Part shown: one piece after another, positions 1-8,924 of the stretch
How the letters are laid out: every line of letters starts with the position of its first letter
Position numbering within the stretch: position 1 is the stretch's first letter
NCBI GenBank assembly: GCA_016206505.1
Contig: JACQRJ010000001.1
Coordinates: 1-45,155, forward strand
DNA length: 45,155 nucleotides
From: Candidatus Peregrinibacteria bacterium
Lineage (GTDB): Bacteria > Patescibacteriota > Gracilibacteria > UBA1369 > LOWO2-01-FULL-3
Direction: 5' to 3'
The notes under the pieces: model-generated
What the model was told of the DNA's origin: nothing
Databases searched by the model: none
Seen by the model: only the letters and a program-made list of their open reading frames with translations
Program-made: the position numbers and the translations under genes

Positions 1-506
1 CAGCGAGAATGGATGCCTTTCCCATTTTCCCCTTTTTTTATTAAGCCCGATCCTTTGGCAATAATTCCCCCATGAAAAATTCTATTTTTAAGAATTGTAC
101 AAAACGCAATATCTTGAGTTTTTTTATTTGGCTTTCCCAATTCAGTTTTTGCATTTTCATGAGTTAGATCAAAGTTTAGTATTTTATTTGCAAGCCACTG
201 GTTTTTACCATTGAGTATTACTTCCCAAACTGCTGCAACTTCTTCATCAAGTTCACACATTGTTATATGTTCTGCCAGATTTTCAAAAGCTGCTGTTAAA
301 CCTACGATGCCACCACCGGCAAAGGGCTCAATCAAAAGAGGTGCATTTTTATTTTGTAATAACCAATTTCTAACAGTTGGAATAAGCCAAGTTTTACCCC
401 CCGGATAACGAAAAGGACTTCGTTGAGGCACAGATGCGACATTTACAATAGTAGAAGTTCGCTCCTCTGCATTTTCTACACCAAAATTTGCAAATTGCGT
501 TTGCAT
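1..506 (-). CDS. D12-class (Dam-like) adenine-specific DNA methyltransferase, partial (3' end outside window)
   Basis: Minus-strand translation from ATG at 506: MQTQFANFGVENAEERTSTIVNVASVPQRSPFRYPGGKTWLIPTVRNWLL...LIEPFAGGGIVGLTAAFENLAEHITMCELDEEVAAVW; FRYPGGK and EPFAGGG motifs typical of D12 methyltransferases. Confidence 0.85.
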   Translation of the reverse strand, partial: MQTQFANFGVENAEERTSTIVNVASVPQRSPFRYPGGKTWLIPTVRNWLLQNKNAPLLIEPFAGGGIVGLTAAFENLAEHITMCELDEEVAAVWEVILNGKNQWLANKILNFDLTHENAKTELGKPNKKTQDIAFCTILKNRIFHGGIIAKGSGLIKKGENGKGIHSR

Positions 507-510
507 ATAT

Positions 511-1389
511 TTATCCGGTTACAATATCATTTAATGTGGGAGCTTCAGGTGGGCTACTCTCTAGCCTCTCGTCTAATCTATCTTGTAAAACGCCTATAAA
601 GTCTTCAATGTTGCCTGGTTCCGGTGTTGTTACGCGGAGCAGTGCAGGTTCAAATTCTGTGTAAACTGTTTCTACTAGCGTGAGGTTATAGTGCTTATTA
701 TTTTTGTCTGGAATTAGGTCGTAGAGAAACCAAGCTATATCTGCTTTTTCTTTATTTACAGTTGGCAAATTTGGCAAAGTATCAAAAAATGATTTCTGTA
801 GTGCAACGCCTTGTTTTTTATTCCAAGATTTTAATATTCCACCCTTATAAAGCATCTGTGGTATTAGTCGCTTTCTTGATGAAGAAAGATAATCAGGTTT
901 GGGATAATTATATCCTACTGGCCAAATGAATTTAGAAGATTGTTTTTCAATATAAGTGTCAAATGGGTTCCGAATGTTACCAGAGATGTATACTCCTTGT
1001 ACTTCCAATGATGCAAAACCAGTTAATTGCCCTTTTTCATTGTAGGAAACTAAAACAAAATCGATGTTGCCTGTAGATTCTCCATTTTGATCTAGCAACT
1101 TAATTTCTGTCAGCGAAGTCCATTTTTCCTTTTCATCGAAAAAGAATTTTGCTGCATTTTCAATAATAAACCAATCTTCTCTAAAACGAATTGGACAGGT
1201 GATAATAGCTGCTCCGTTGTGGTGTACACTACAAACACCTAACGGATTGTTGGCCTTATCCTTGGTGCAATTAGGGACTTTATTATTAAAAGGGCAAAGC
1301 TTTTTCTCTCTATATCTTTTTGCTTTTTTTGAATTATTTGATATGGGAAATCCAAAGACTTCGGCTAGAGGATTTGTTTTTTTGCTCAT
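511..1389 (-). CDS. Type II restriction endonuclease, NotI family
   Basis: 292 aa with LCPFNNKVPNCTKDKANNPLGVCSVHH...ITCPIRFREDW...GNIDFVLVSYN...LEVQGVYISGNIRNPF, resembling the NotI-type restriction enzyme family; immediately upstream of the methyltransferase. Confidence 0.8.
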   Translation of the reverse strand: MSKKTNPLAEVFGFPISNNSKKAKRYREKKLCPFNNKVPNCTKDKANNPLGVCSVHHNGAAIITCPIRFREDWFIIENAAKFFFDEKEKWTSLTEIKLLDQNGESTGNIDFVLVSYNEKGQLTGFASLEVQGVYISGNIRNPFDTYIEKQSSKFIWPVGYNYPKPDYLSSSRKRLIPQMLYKGGILKSWNKKQGVALQKSFFDTLPNLPTVNKEKADIAWFLYDLIPDKNNKHYNLTLVETVYTEFEPALLRVTTPEPGNIEDFIGVLQDRLDERLESSPPEAPTLNDIVTG

Positions 1390-1475
1390 AGTAATGTTGT
1401 TATGTGGAGATTATATCCAAAATGTGCTTACTGCTCTAGCCTAAGGCTTTACGGTAATGACTCAGTTGAAGAAAG

Positions 1476-1498
1476 GAAATCGTGCTTTGCACGATTTC
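1476..1498. repeat. Perfect hairpin GAAATCGTGC-TTT-GCACGATTTC (dispersed hairpin family, copy 1)
   Basis: 10-bp perfect inverted repeat, 3-nt loop, 2 nt past the stop of the 1501..2286 gene; related to 12119-12141 and 38277-38300. Confidence 0.85.
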
Positions 1499-1500
1499 TG

Positions 1501-2286
1501 CTAATTATGCCTCAAGAAATCGGCACCTTTTTCATCTTGTGCTTTTGGAGCTTCTTCCTGCTCCTCTTCCACTTCCTGGCCGTAGTCTTTGCCGTAAACG
1601 GTACTGGTCGCCAAAAAATCTTTGTCATAGGTGCGGGCAAACCAGGAATAGATCATGGTGACGATGCTTTGCATGAAACCGATTGAGCCCCAAACGATTG
1701 GAAGTGCAATAAATAGCAATATTTGCGGACTTGCGATTATTCCGGAAAGTCCAAAAATGATTGCGGCACTTACCAGAATCGAGAAAGTAACTCCATAGAG
1801 TCCGACCAAAGCGTATTTGTAATTGGAAACTATTTCCAGGATCAGCGCGCTTAGCTGTGCGGTTAATATGACGTGTAAGCCGATTGCGTAAGCAACAATA
1901 CTGATATCAATTGACGCGGTGATGAAGTAAACAGGCACCATCAGGATAAACATGATGATGCTGACGATAAAAATCTGATAAATCGCTGAAGAAACACGTT
2001 TGTAGCGTTGTCTTTCGGTCAAGGAAAGTAAAAAAGTGCTCAGCAAATTGCCTGCCGTGGTTGAGAGAAAAATCATTACCATCAAAAGGAAAACAAAAAT
2101 CGGACTGATATAAGTTTCGGTCTGGCTTTCGGTCAGTGGTGCTAAAACTGATGAAGAAACCAGAAAAATCACAATCAAAATCACTGCACCAAATACGCCA
2201 CCGCCGATTGAAGCAAGTATTTTCAAAAGAAAAGTCGCGAAAGAAATTTGCGGCGGGCCCTGGTCCAGATTTTCGTTATCTTCCAT
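1501..2286 (-). CDS. Hypothetical multi-pass membrane protein
   Basis: Several hydrophobic segments; likely start MEDNENLDQG just inside the lspA 3' end. Confidence 0.7.
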   Translation of the reverse strand: MEDNENLDQGPPQISFATFLLKILASIGGGVFGAVILIVIFLVSSSVLAPLTESQTETYISPIFVFLLMVMIFLSTTAGNLLSTFLLSLTERQRYKRVSSAIYQIFIVSIIMFILMVPVYFITASIDISIVAYAIGLHVILTAQLSALILEIVSNYKYALVGLYGVTFSILVSAAIIFGLSGIIASPQILLFIALPIVWGSIGFMQSIVTMIYSWFARTYDKDFLATSTVYGKDYGQEVEEEQEEAPKAQDEKGADFLRHN

Positions 2287-2710
2287 GTTTATTTTTCTTA
2301 ATTTTAGCATAAAAGAGCAAAATCAGCAATACGCCGACAAAAATGTAAGCATCGGCCAGATTGAAATCGGGATAGCGGAAAATTTTAAAATCCAGACTGA
2401 TAAAATCAACGACAAAGCCGCGAGTGAGGCGATCATAGAGGTTGCTCAAGCCGCCGGCGAGGATCAGGCTTAAAGAAAGTTGTGTCAGGCGTGAAGACAT
2501 TTGAAACTCGCGCAGGGAGAGAAAAATGATCAAAATGAGCAATGCTATGGTGAGGCTGATAATGAGAAATTGCGGCAGAGCGATGCCAAAAGCAATGCCT
2601 GGATTTTTTGTAAACGCCATGTTTTCCACGACGCTACGCTTGCTGATTTGGTCACCTAAAGCAAAAATGGCCGTTAAAAGTGCAATAGGAATAAAGTATA
2701 TTTTGGACAT
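2276..2710 (-). CDS. lspA: Lipoprotein signal peptidase (signal peptidase II)
   Basis: NPGIAFGI, GGLSNLYDRLTRGFVVDFI and FNLADAYI motifs; four hydrophobic segments. Confidence 0.92.
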   Translation of the reverse strand: MSKIYFIPIALLTAIFALGDQISKRSVVENMAFTKNPGIAFGIALPQFLIISLTIALLILIIFLSLREFQMSSRLTQLSLSLILAGGLSNLYDRLTRGFVVDFISLDFKIFRYPDFNLADAYIFVGVLLILLFYAKIKKNKHGR

Positions 2711-2790
2711 GTTGAAAAACTACCATCCGCATTGTTGGTGGTCAAATTTTCGAGTATGGTATTTTCGCAGAGTTTTGTAAAGTTAAGCCT

Positions 2791-4008
2791 ATGCAATCCC
2801 TAAAAAAAGCCTTCAGTTTTGATAATGTGTTGGCGCTTTGCGTCCTTTTTTTGCTGATTTTCGGTTTGATAATGATTACCAGTATCGGTGTGCCAAAATC
2901 AATTTCCTTATCGGCGCCGGACGTGCTTTATCCAAACTGTAGCGATGCTGGAGTGGATTGTTATCTGCTTTTCAAAAAACATTTGTTTCGTCTGGGGATG
3001 GCGCTTCTGGCTTTTTTGATCGCTTTGAAATTGCCTTCAAAATTTTGGCGAAAAACTGCGCCGTTTTTGTACGTGGCAGTGGTTGTTTTGCTCTTTGTCG
3101 TCCTGATTTTCGGTAAAAGTTTCGGAACGATTGCCACAAACTGGCTAGTGATTTTCAATACTTCGCTGCAACCTTCGGAATTTGCCAAGCTGGCGATTAT
3201 CATTTATCTGGCTTATTGGCTTTCCAAAAAGCAAAAGTCCATAGAGAGTTTTTCCTATGGTTTTGTGCCGTTTGCGATTATCGCTGGTATCATGGTTTTT
3301 CCCATAGTGCTGCAAAATGATTACGGCTCCACATTTGTGATAGGTGTTATTTCCGGTGTGATGTTTTTTGTGGCGGGAGCGAAACTGAAACATCTGGCTC
3401 TTGGGGTGCTATTGGCTTTTTTGGCAACTGTGATTATCGTTGCGGCTGTGCCTCATGTGAGAGAGCGTTTTGCGGGTTTTACACGTGTAAATGAAGAATG
3501 TCTGGAAGATTATTGCTGGCAGTCGCAACAGGCAAATATCGCCGTTGGAAGCGGCGGGCTTTGGGGAAAAGGTTTGACTCAAGGAGTGCAAAAGTCCTAT
3601 TGGCTTCCACAGGCTTCGGATGATTTTATTTTTGCGGCTTCGGCGGAAGAGCTGGGATTTTTGAGAATTATTTTTGTGGTTCTGGCTTATTTTGTGATTG
3701 CATATAGAGGTTATAAAATCGCCAATCGCGCGCAGAGTACTTTTGATATGTTACTTGCAATTGGCATTACGACGTGGCTTGTTTCCCAGGCTTTTACCAA
3801 TATTGCGGTCAATACCGCTCTTGCACCGGTCACAGGAATCACTTTACCGTTTATCAGTTATGGTGGATCTTCTCTGGTGGCTTCGCTTATTGCCGTTGCG
3901 ATTTTGTTACATATTTCGGAAAATACAAATTACTATGAGAATAGTTCTAACAGGTGGCGGGACCGCCGGTCACGTCATACCAAACCTGGCCGTTATCGAA
4001 GAGCTTAA
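2791..4008 (+). CDS. ftsW: FtsW/RodA/SpoVE family peptidoglycan polymerase
   Basis: Polytopic; QPSEFAKLAIIIYLA, QASDDFIFAASAEELGF, LPFISYGGSSL motifs. Confidence 0.93.
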   Translation: MQSLKKAFSFDNVLALCVLFLLIFGLIMITSIGVPKSISLSAPDVLYPNCSDAGVDCYLLFKKHLFRLGMALLAFLIALKLPSKFWRKTAPFLYVAVVVLLFVVLIFGKSFGTIATNWLVIFNTSLQPSEFAKLAIIIYLAYWLSKKQKSIESFSYGFVPFAIIAGIMVFPIVLQNDYGSTFVIGVISGVMFFVAGAKLKHLALGVLLAFLATVIIVAAVPHVRERFAGFTRVNEECLEDYCWQSQQANIAVGSGGLWGKGLTQGVQKSYWLPQASDDFIFAASAEELGFLRIIFVVLAYFVIAYRGYKIANRAQSTFDMLLAIGITTWLVSQAFTNIAVNTALAPVTGITLPFISYGGSSLVASLIAVAILLHISENTNYYENSSNRWRDRRSRHTKPGRYRRA

Positions 4009-4978
4009 AGAGCGCGGAATTGCCGAGATTTTGTATATCGGCTCTTGTGAGGGGCCGGAGGGCAAAATGGCAACAAAAGCCGGTGTGCGATTTGAAGCGG
4101 TAAAATGTGGAAAATTGCGCAGATATTTCAGCTTTGCGAATTTTGTGGATTTTTTTAAGGTTCCGGTGGGATTTTTTCAGGCAAGGAAAATTTTAAAAAG
4201 TTTTGCGCCGGATAAAGTTTTCAGCAAAGGCGGATATGTGAGTTTGCCGGTTGTGATGGCTGCAAAATCTCTTGGTATCAAGACATTTGTCCACGAATCA
4301 GATGTTTCTGTGGGGCTGGCAAATAAGCTTTGTTTTCGTTTTGCAAATAAGGTTTTGCTGAGTTTTGAAGAGAGTAAAAGTTATCTGGTCAGAAAAATTG
4401 CAGGGAAAGCGTTTGTTGTTGGCAATCCTGTGAGAAAAAATCTTGTTTTGGGGGACAGCGAGCGCGGTCGGAAGTTTTTGGGGTTTGATAAGCATCGTCC
4501 GGTTTTGTTGATTATTGGCGGCAGTCAGGGCGCAAGGCAAATAAATGAACTTGTTTTTGCGTGTATAGATGAGCTTTTGAAAAAATTTCAAGTGGTTCAT
4601 GTGGTAGGACGCGGGAATATCAATATCGGCATGTATCGCCATCATTATGTCCAATGCGAATATCTGGATGAGCAGATGCCCGATGTCTATGCGATTTGTG
4701 ATGTGGTGGTGAGTCGCGGAGGAGCGAACAGTTTGGCCGAATTGGCTTTTTTGAATAAAAAAGTTTTGGTTATACCGCTTGAAGGTGCGGGAAGTCGCGG
4801 TGAGCAGGGAGTAAATGGCCGTCTTTTTGCCAGAAAATATGGCTGGAGTATTTTGTCTGGGGAGATTGCGGCGGAGCAGTTTATTGATGGAATTGAGATG
4901 GCTTTTGACAATACTTTGCCGAAAATCAAATTTGAAAACGGACTGAAAAAAATTGTCGATTTATTGATGAAAACTTGA
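3935..4978 (+). CDS. murG: UDP-N-acetylglucosamine--N-acetylmuramyl-(pentapeptide) pyrophosphoryl-undecaprenol N-acetylglucosamine transferase
   Basis: MRIVLTGGGTAGHVIPNLAVIEEL start; GGSQGARQINE, SRGGANSLAELA motifs; internal ATG preferred over the ORF-track start at 3698. Confidence 0.94.
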   Translation: MRIVLTGGGTAGHVIPNLAVIEELKERGIAEILYIGSCEGPEGKMATKAGVRFEAVKCGKLRRYFSFANFVDFFKVPVGFFQARKILKSFAPDKVFSKGGYVSLPVVMAAKSLGIKTFVHESDVSVGLANKLCFRFANKVLLSFEESKSYLVRKIAGKAFVVGNPVRKNLVLGDSERGRKFLGFDKHRPVLLIIGGSQGARQINELVFACIDELLKKFQVVHVVGRGNINIGMYRHHYVQCEYLDEQMPDVYAICDVVVSRGGANSLAELAFLNKKVLVIPLEGAGSRGEQGVNGRLFARKYGWSILSGEIAAEQFIDGIEMAFDNTLPKIKFENGLKKIVDLLMKT

Positions 4979-4990
4979 TACTTTAAGCTT

Positions 4991-5524
4991 ATGGATCTTA
5001 CAAATGCGTTACTTATAGGCAGTTTAATCCTGGTGGTTGCGCTGTTTTGGATCATTGTCGGGATCAGACATCTGAAGACGCTTACGCATGAGACTGTTTT
5101 GAAATGGCAGCTTTTGGACAAAGACTTGCGAAAAAGGCAGGATCTTGTGCCTATTTTGATCGAGGTTGTGCGCAAATATATTACAAATAAAGAGGAATTG
5201 ATTGAAAAAGTGATCGCGATGAGGATGAAAGCATGCAAAGAATATAATGTTTCTTTAAAAAAGATTGAATTTGAACATGATCTGACTGCGGCGATTAATT
5301 GGCTTTTTGATTTGAAAAAAGAAAGTGTCGAATTAAAACAGGATGTTTATTTTCAGGAATTGAAAAGGGAAATGGATCATCTGGAGAAGAGAATTGCCGG
5401 AGGGACGGAGGAGTACAATAAAATTGTGAGGTTTCACAATAAGCATCGAAAAAGTTTTATTTTATTGCCACTGGCTGCTTTGATGAAGTACAAGCCGGTA
5501 GATATTTTTGAATTTGAATTATGA
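4991..5524 (+). CDS. LemA family protein
   Basis: N-terminal TM segment followed by DLRKRQDLVPILIEVVRKYITNKEELIEKV, LemA-like. Confidence 0.75.
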   Translation: MDLTNALLIGSLILVVALFWIIVGIRHLKTLTHETVLKWQLLDKDLRKRQDLVPILIEVVRKYITNKEELIEKVIAMRMKACKEYNVSLKKIEFEHDLTAAINWLFDLKKESVELKQDVYFQELKREMDHLEKRIAGGTEEYNKIVRFHNKHRKSFILLPLAALMKYKPVDIFEFEL

Positions 5525-6138
5525 GAGGACTTTGCAAAAGTTTTGGAGTTTACGCGGAAACGGAGATGAGGCTTTTTATGGGGCCGATTCATGCCTTTAA
5601 AACCCGTGTTTTTAAGCCGTTGATGAGGCTGTTTGATTTTCTGGGATTTACGGCGGACGGGCTGAGTATTTTCGGTGCGATTATTGCTTTGGCGGGTTTT
5701 GTTTTAAGTTTTCTGCTGGACGATGCGTTTTATTTTTTCATTGGGGTCTGGCTGCACATGTTGCTTGATGGATTTGACGGAACTTTGGCGCGGTTTCAGG
5801 GAAATGTCCAATTAAAGGGATCTTTTGTCGATGTGCTGGCCGATCACTTCGTGATTATTTTGGCGAGTATTTTTGTTTACTATTTTAACGGAGCGGATTT
5901 TTTGGGAGTTTTGCTTTATACCGTTTTTTATACTTTCATTCAGTTTGCGGCTTTTATTTTGAATTATACCGATCAGCCTTATGAAGTGCTTTTTAGGCCA
6001 CGGTTGTATTTATATCTGGGATTTTCAGTCGATTTGATTTTTGGCACGGATAGCGTAAATGTGTTTCTTTACACGATGACTTTGGTGATGTTGATTTTTG
6101 TGGTGCAGGGAGTTGCGAAGTTGAAGAAAGTGATTTAA
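5521..6138 (+). CDS. CDP-alcohol phosphatidyltransferase family protein
   Basis: DGFDGTLARFQGNVQLKGSFVDVLAD matches DGx2ARx8Gx3Dx3D motif. Confidence 0.85.
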   Translation: MRGLCKSFGVYAETEMRLFMGPIHAFKTRVFKPLMRLFDFLGFTADGLSIFGAIIALAGFVLSFLLDDAFYFFIGVWLHMLLDGFDGTLARFQGNVQLKGSFVDVLADHFVIILASIFVYYFNGADFLGVLLYTVFYTFIQFAAFILNYTDQPYEVLFRPRLYLYLGFSVDLIFGTDSVNVFLYTMTLVMLIFVVQGVAKLKKVI

Positions 6139-7337
6139 GGAACCTTTCCGATTGTTTCTGAAGTAATCAATCCCATTACAGCCTTGGGGTAATATTCTTT
6201 AAAAGTGGTAAAAGCTTTTGGATTTTTGCTATTTGAATATTTGGCTTCAATGGCTTTTATACTTGTCCCTTCCTCAACAATAAAATCAATTTCAGTTTGA
6301 TTCGTTGTTCTCCAAAAATGATAATGTTTAAGCTTATAGACATCCTGATTGTAGAGTTCAAGAAAAACCATATTTTCGAATAAAGCACCTTGATCACTGC
6401 GCAATGCAAGTTGTTGCCAATTGGCCAGAAGTAGGTTGCGTAAGCCAAGATCCATAAAATAAACCTTTGGCGTTTTACTGATTTCCTTTTTGTAATTTTT
6501 AAAAAATGGATATAGACGCTTAATAATGAAAGTCCCTTCCAGGATGTCGAGATAATCCGCTATTTTCTGAGCGGAAACACGCAAAGTTTTTGATAAATGA
6601 TGGACGTTTAGTAAAGAACCAATTTGTGCAGCAAGCAAAATTAACAATTTATTAAAAGCATCAATATTTTCGATTTTCGCAAAGTCCGCAATATCTTTTT
6701 GAAGATAAGTTTGATAAATATCATTAAGCAGCAGTTTTTTTTCTTCAATATTATCCTGCTTGGCAATTTCCGGGTAGGAACCGTACAGCATCATATTTTC
6801 CAGAACTGATTTTTTTGGAGTATTTGGCAAGAGATTCAGCATTTCGGAATATGTTAATCGGGGAATTTCGATTTGCCTCAGTCGTCCAACCAAAAATTCT
6901 TTTAATTTAGCTCTCAATTCCAGTTGAGATGAGCCACTGACAATGATTTTGAGATTCAAATTGAGATCATGAATGGATTTCAAAAATAGTCCCGGATTGT
7001 CCAATCTTTGAACTTCATCAATAAAAACATATTTTGTTTCGCGATCAGCCTGAATGTATTGCAAAAAGCTATCGGCTGAAGAAAAGAGATTTCTTAATTC
7101 GAAATCATCAAGGTTAAAATAGAAAATATTGTGCGATTTGACTGTTTTCAAAAGATGACCGATCAGGAGGTACATTAATGAGGTTTTGCCCACTTGCCGG
7201 CTCCCTAAAAGAGCAATAATCTTGTCATTTGAAAGATTCTTGATAAGCTCGGGAAGTACGCTTCTTGAGAAAATTCCAAATTTAAAAGCTTTATTTTCCC
7301 ACCAGGGATTTTGCTTTTTCAGGATAGTTTCGAGCAT
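6135..7337 (-). CDS. AAA family ATPase with DUF4143-type C-terminus
   Basis: LGSRQVGKTSLMYLLIGHLL Walker A, YVFIDEVQRL Walker B, C-terminal FWRTTNQTEIDFIVEE nuclease-like segment. Confidence 0.85.
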   Translation of the reverse strand: MLETILKKQNPWWENKAFKFGIFSRSVLPELIKNLSNDKIIALLGSRQVGKTSLMYLLIGHLLKTVKSHNIFYFNLDDFELRNLFSSADSFLQYIQADRETKYVFIDEVQRLDNPGLFLKSIHDLNLNLKIIVSGSSQLELRAKLKEFLVGRLRQIEIPRLTYSEMLNLLPNTPKKSVLENMMLYGSYPEIAKQDNIEEKKLLLNDIYQTYLQKDIADFAKIENIDAFNKLLILLAAQIGSLLNVHHLSKTLRVSAQKIADYLDILEGTFIIKRLYPFFKNYKKEISKTPKVYFMDLGLRNLLLANWQQLALRSDQGALFENMVFLELYNQDVYKLKHYHFWRTTNQTEIDFIVEEGTSIKAIEAKYSNSKNPKAFTTFKEYYPKAVMGLITSETIGKVP

Positions 7338-7392
7338 ATTAACTAGTTTATTTATGTGCGCTTCTAGATATTAACTAGTTTATTTATGTGCG
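7336..7392. repeat. 25-bp direct repeat ATATTAACTAGTTTATTTATGTGCG, two copies (7336-7360 and 7368-7392)
   Basis: Exact duplication with 7-nt spacer immediately 5' of, and touching, the ATPase start codon. Confidence 0.9.
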
Positions 7393-7408
7393 TCAAGGCG
7401 GATTTCAA

Positions 7409-8770
7409 CTATGTACCCGCGCTCTCCCCCGCTAATTTGCCTGTGGCCCAGGAAGCCTGGAGATTGAAGCCGCCGGTAAAGCCATCGATGTCCAAAATTT
7501 CGCCTGCGAAATAAAGTCCGGGGCAGATTTTTGACTGCATGGTTTTGCTGTCGACTTCATTGAGATTGACGCCGCCGGCAGTGACAAATTCGTCACCGGA
7601 TTCGCGATCAATGACTTTTAAGGGAAGGTTTTTTATTAAGTGGGAGACGCTTTGTGTGTCCTTTTTGCTAAGCTCACAGTTTCGCTTTTCCTCGGGAATT
7701 TTCAATTGGCTTAGAAGTTCGGTGATCAGAGATCTGGGCAGAAATGCGTGAATGTTATTTTGAATTGTGCGTTTCGGATTTTCCCTGATTTCTTTAAGGA
7801 TTTCGGCTTCAAATTCCATCGCTGTGAGATCAGGAACAAGGTCAATATAAATCTGCAAAGGATGATTTTTGTCGTAATCTTCAAAAGCCACCAGAGAGGA
7901 AAGCGCAAAAACCGCCGGTCCGGAAATTCCTTTATGGGTAAACAAAAAAGGCCCGGTGAATTTGTATTTCTTATCACGATCAGCGCGGATAGCGGCCTTT
8001 TGCATGCTCACACCTGCGAGATTTTTGGGCCAGGTTTCCAGGGTAATAAAAGAATTCAAACTGGGCGCAAGTTTAGTAATAGTGTGTCCCAAATTTTCCG
8101 CAAAATCATAACCATCGCCGCTCGATCCGGTAAAACGGTAGGCCTGGCCGCCGGTGGTAATGATCACTTTATCTACTTGGATTTTTTCGCCGTTCTTAAG
8201 GACATGCTGAAAAACGCGCAATGCTTTGTCGTCTTCGGAGTTTCCTATTCGCCGTATAGTTTCATACGTCTCAGACGGAAGCTCCTCGCCTCCTCGCATT
8301 GCATCGTTTTTCAGCATGTCCCTAAATTCGATGATGAACTTGCCGTTTTCATGAGAAATCTGTTTCACGTCATGCTTAAGCAAAATTTCGGCATTGGCTT
8401 CGTGGAGGATTTTACCGAAAACCTTCACAACATCCTGACCGTCATTGGATTTCGGAAAAACCCTGAGATCATTCTCGGTTTTGAGCGGCACGCCATGACT
8501 TTCAAACCATTCATAAACTTTTTCCGGAGGAAAATTGGTCATGGCGGAAATCAGAAATTTGTCTCCTCTGGGATAGCTTTCCAAAACTTTCGGTACGGCT
8601 TTGAGCCCTGTAGTCACATTGCAACGACCTCCGCCCGAAATAATCACTTTTCTGCCCAAAATCGTATTTTTCTCAATCAGGAAAATTTCCACATCAGGCT
8701 GATTTTCCGCAATAGTGGCCGCTGCCATCATGCCCGCCGCTCCACCGCCGATAATTGCGACTTTCATCAT
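7409..8770 (-). CDS. NAD(P)/FAD-dependent oxidoreductase, HI0933/BaiN-like flavoprotein
   Basis: MKVAIIGGGAAGMMAAATIAENQPDVEIFLIEKN, GRKVIISGGGRCNVTT, TGGQAYRFTGSSGDGYDFAENLGH, AGEILDIDGFTGGFNLQASWATGKLAG. Confidence 0.9.
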   Translation of the reverse strand: MMKVAIIGGGAAGMMAAATIAENQPDVEIFLIEKNTILGRKVIISGGGRCNVTTGLKAVPKVLESYPRGDKFLISAMTNFPPEKVYEWFESHGVPLKTENDLRVFPKSNDGQDVVKVFGKILHEANAEILLKHDVKQISHENGKFIIEFRDMLKNDAMRGGEELPSETYETIRRIGNSEDDKALRVFQHVLKNGEKIQVDKVIITTGGQAYRFTGSSGDGYDFAENLGHTITKLAPSLNSFITLETWPKNLAGVSMQKAAIRADRDKKYKFTGPFLFTHKGISGPAVFALSSLVAFEDYDKNHPLQIYIDLVPDLTAMEFEAEILKEIRENPKRTIQNNIHAFLPRSLITELLSQLKIPEEKRNCELSKKDTQSVSHLIKNLPLKVIDRESGDEFVTAGGVNLNEVDSKTMQSKICPGLYFAGEILDIDGFTGGFNLQASWATGKLAGESAGT

Positions 8771-8924
8771 AGTGGCACTTTTATATAAAATATGCCCGAA
8801 GAAGGCAATATCCATGATCACTAAAATTAAAGGCCACTTCAATTCTAGTATCAAAAATGAGTTTATTTAAGTCCCCGAAGCAAGTGTGGTTTACGCATCT
8901 CCTTTTTATGCTCTATTCTTGCAA

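Noticed and set aside
3698-3934. N-terminal extension of the murG ORF
   Set aside because: It lies wholly within ftsW in another frame; MurG begins at the canonical MRIVLTGGGTAGH ATG at 3935.
7748-8788. 346-aa + strand ORF antisense to the flavoprotein gene
   Set aside because: The minus strand encodes a clear HI0933-like flavoprotein; the antisense ORF has no recognisable domain and is best explained as an open shadow frame.
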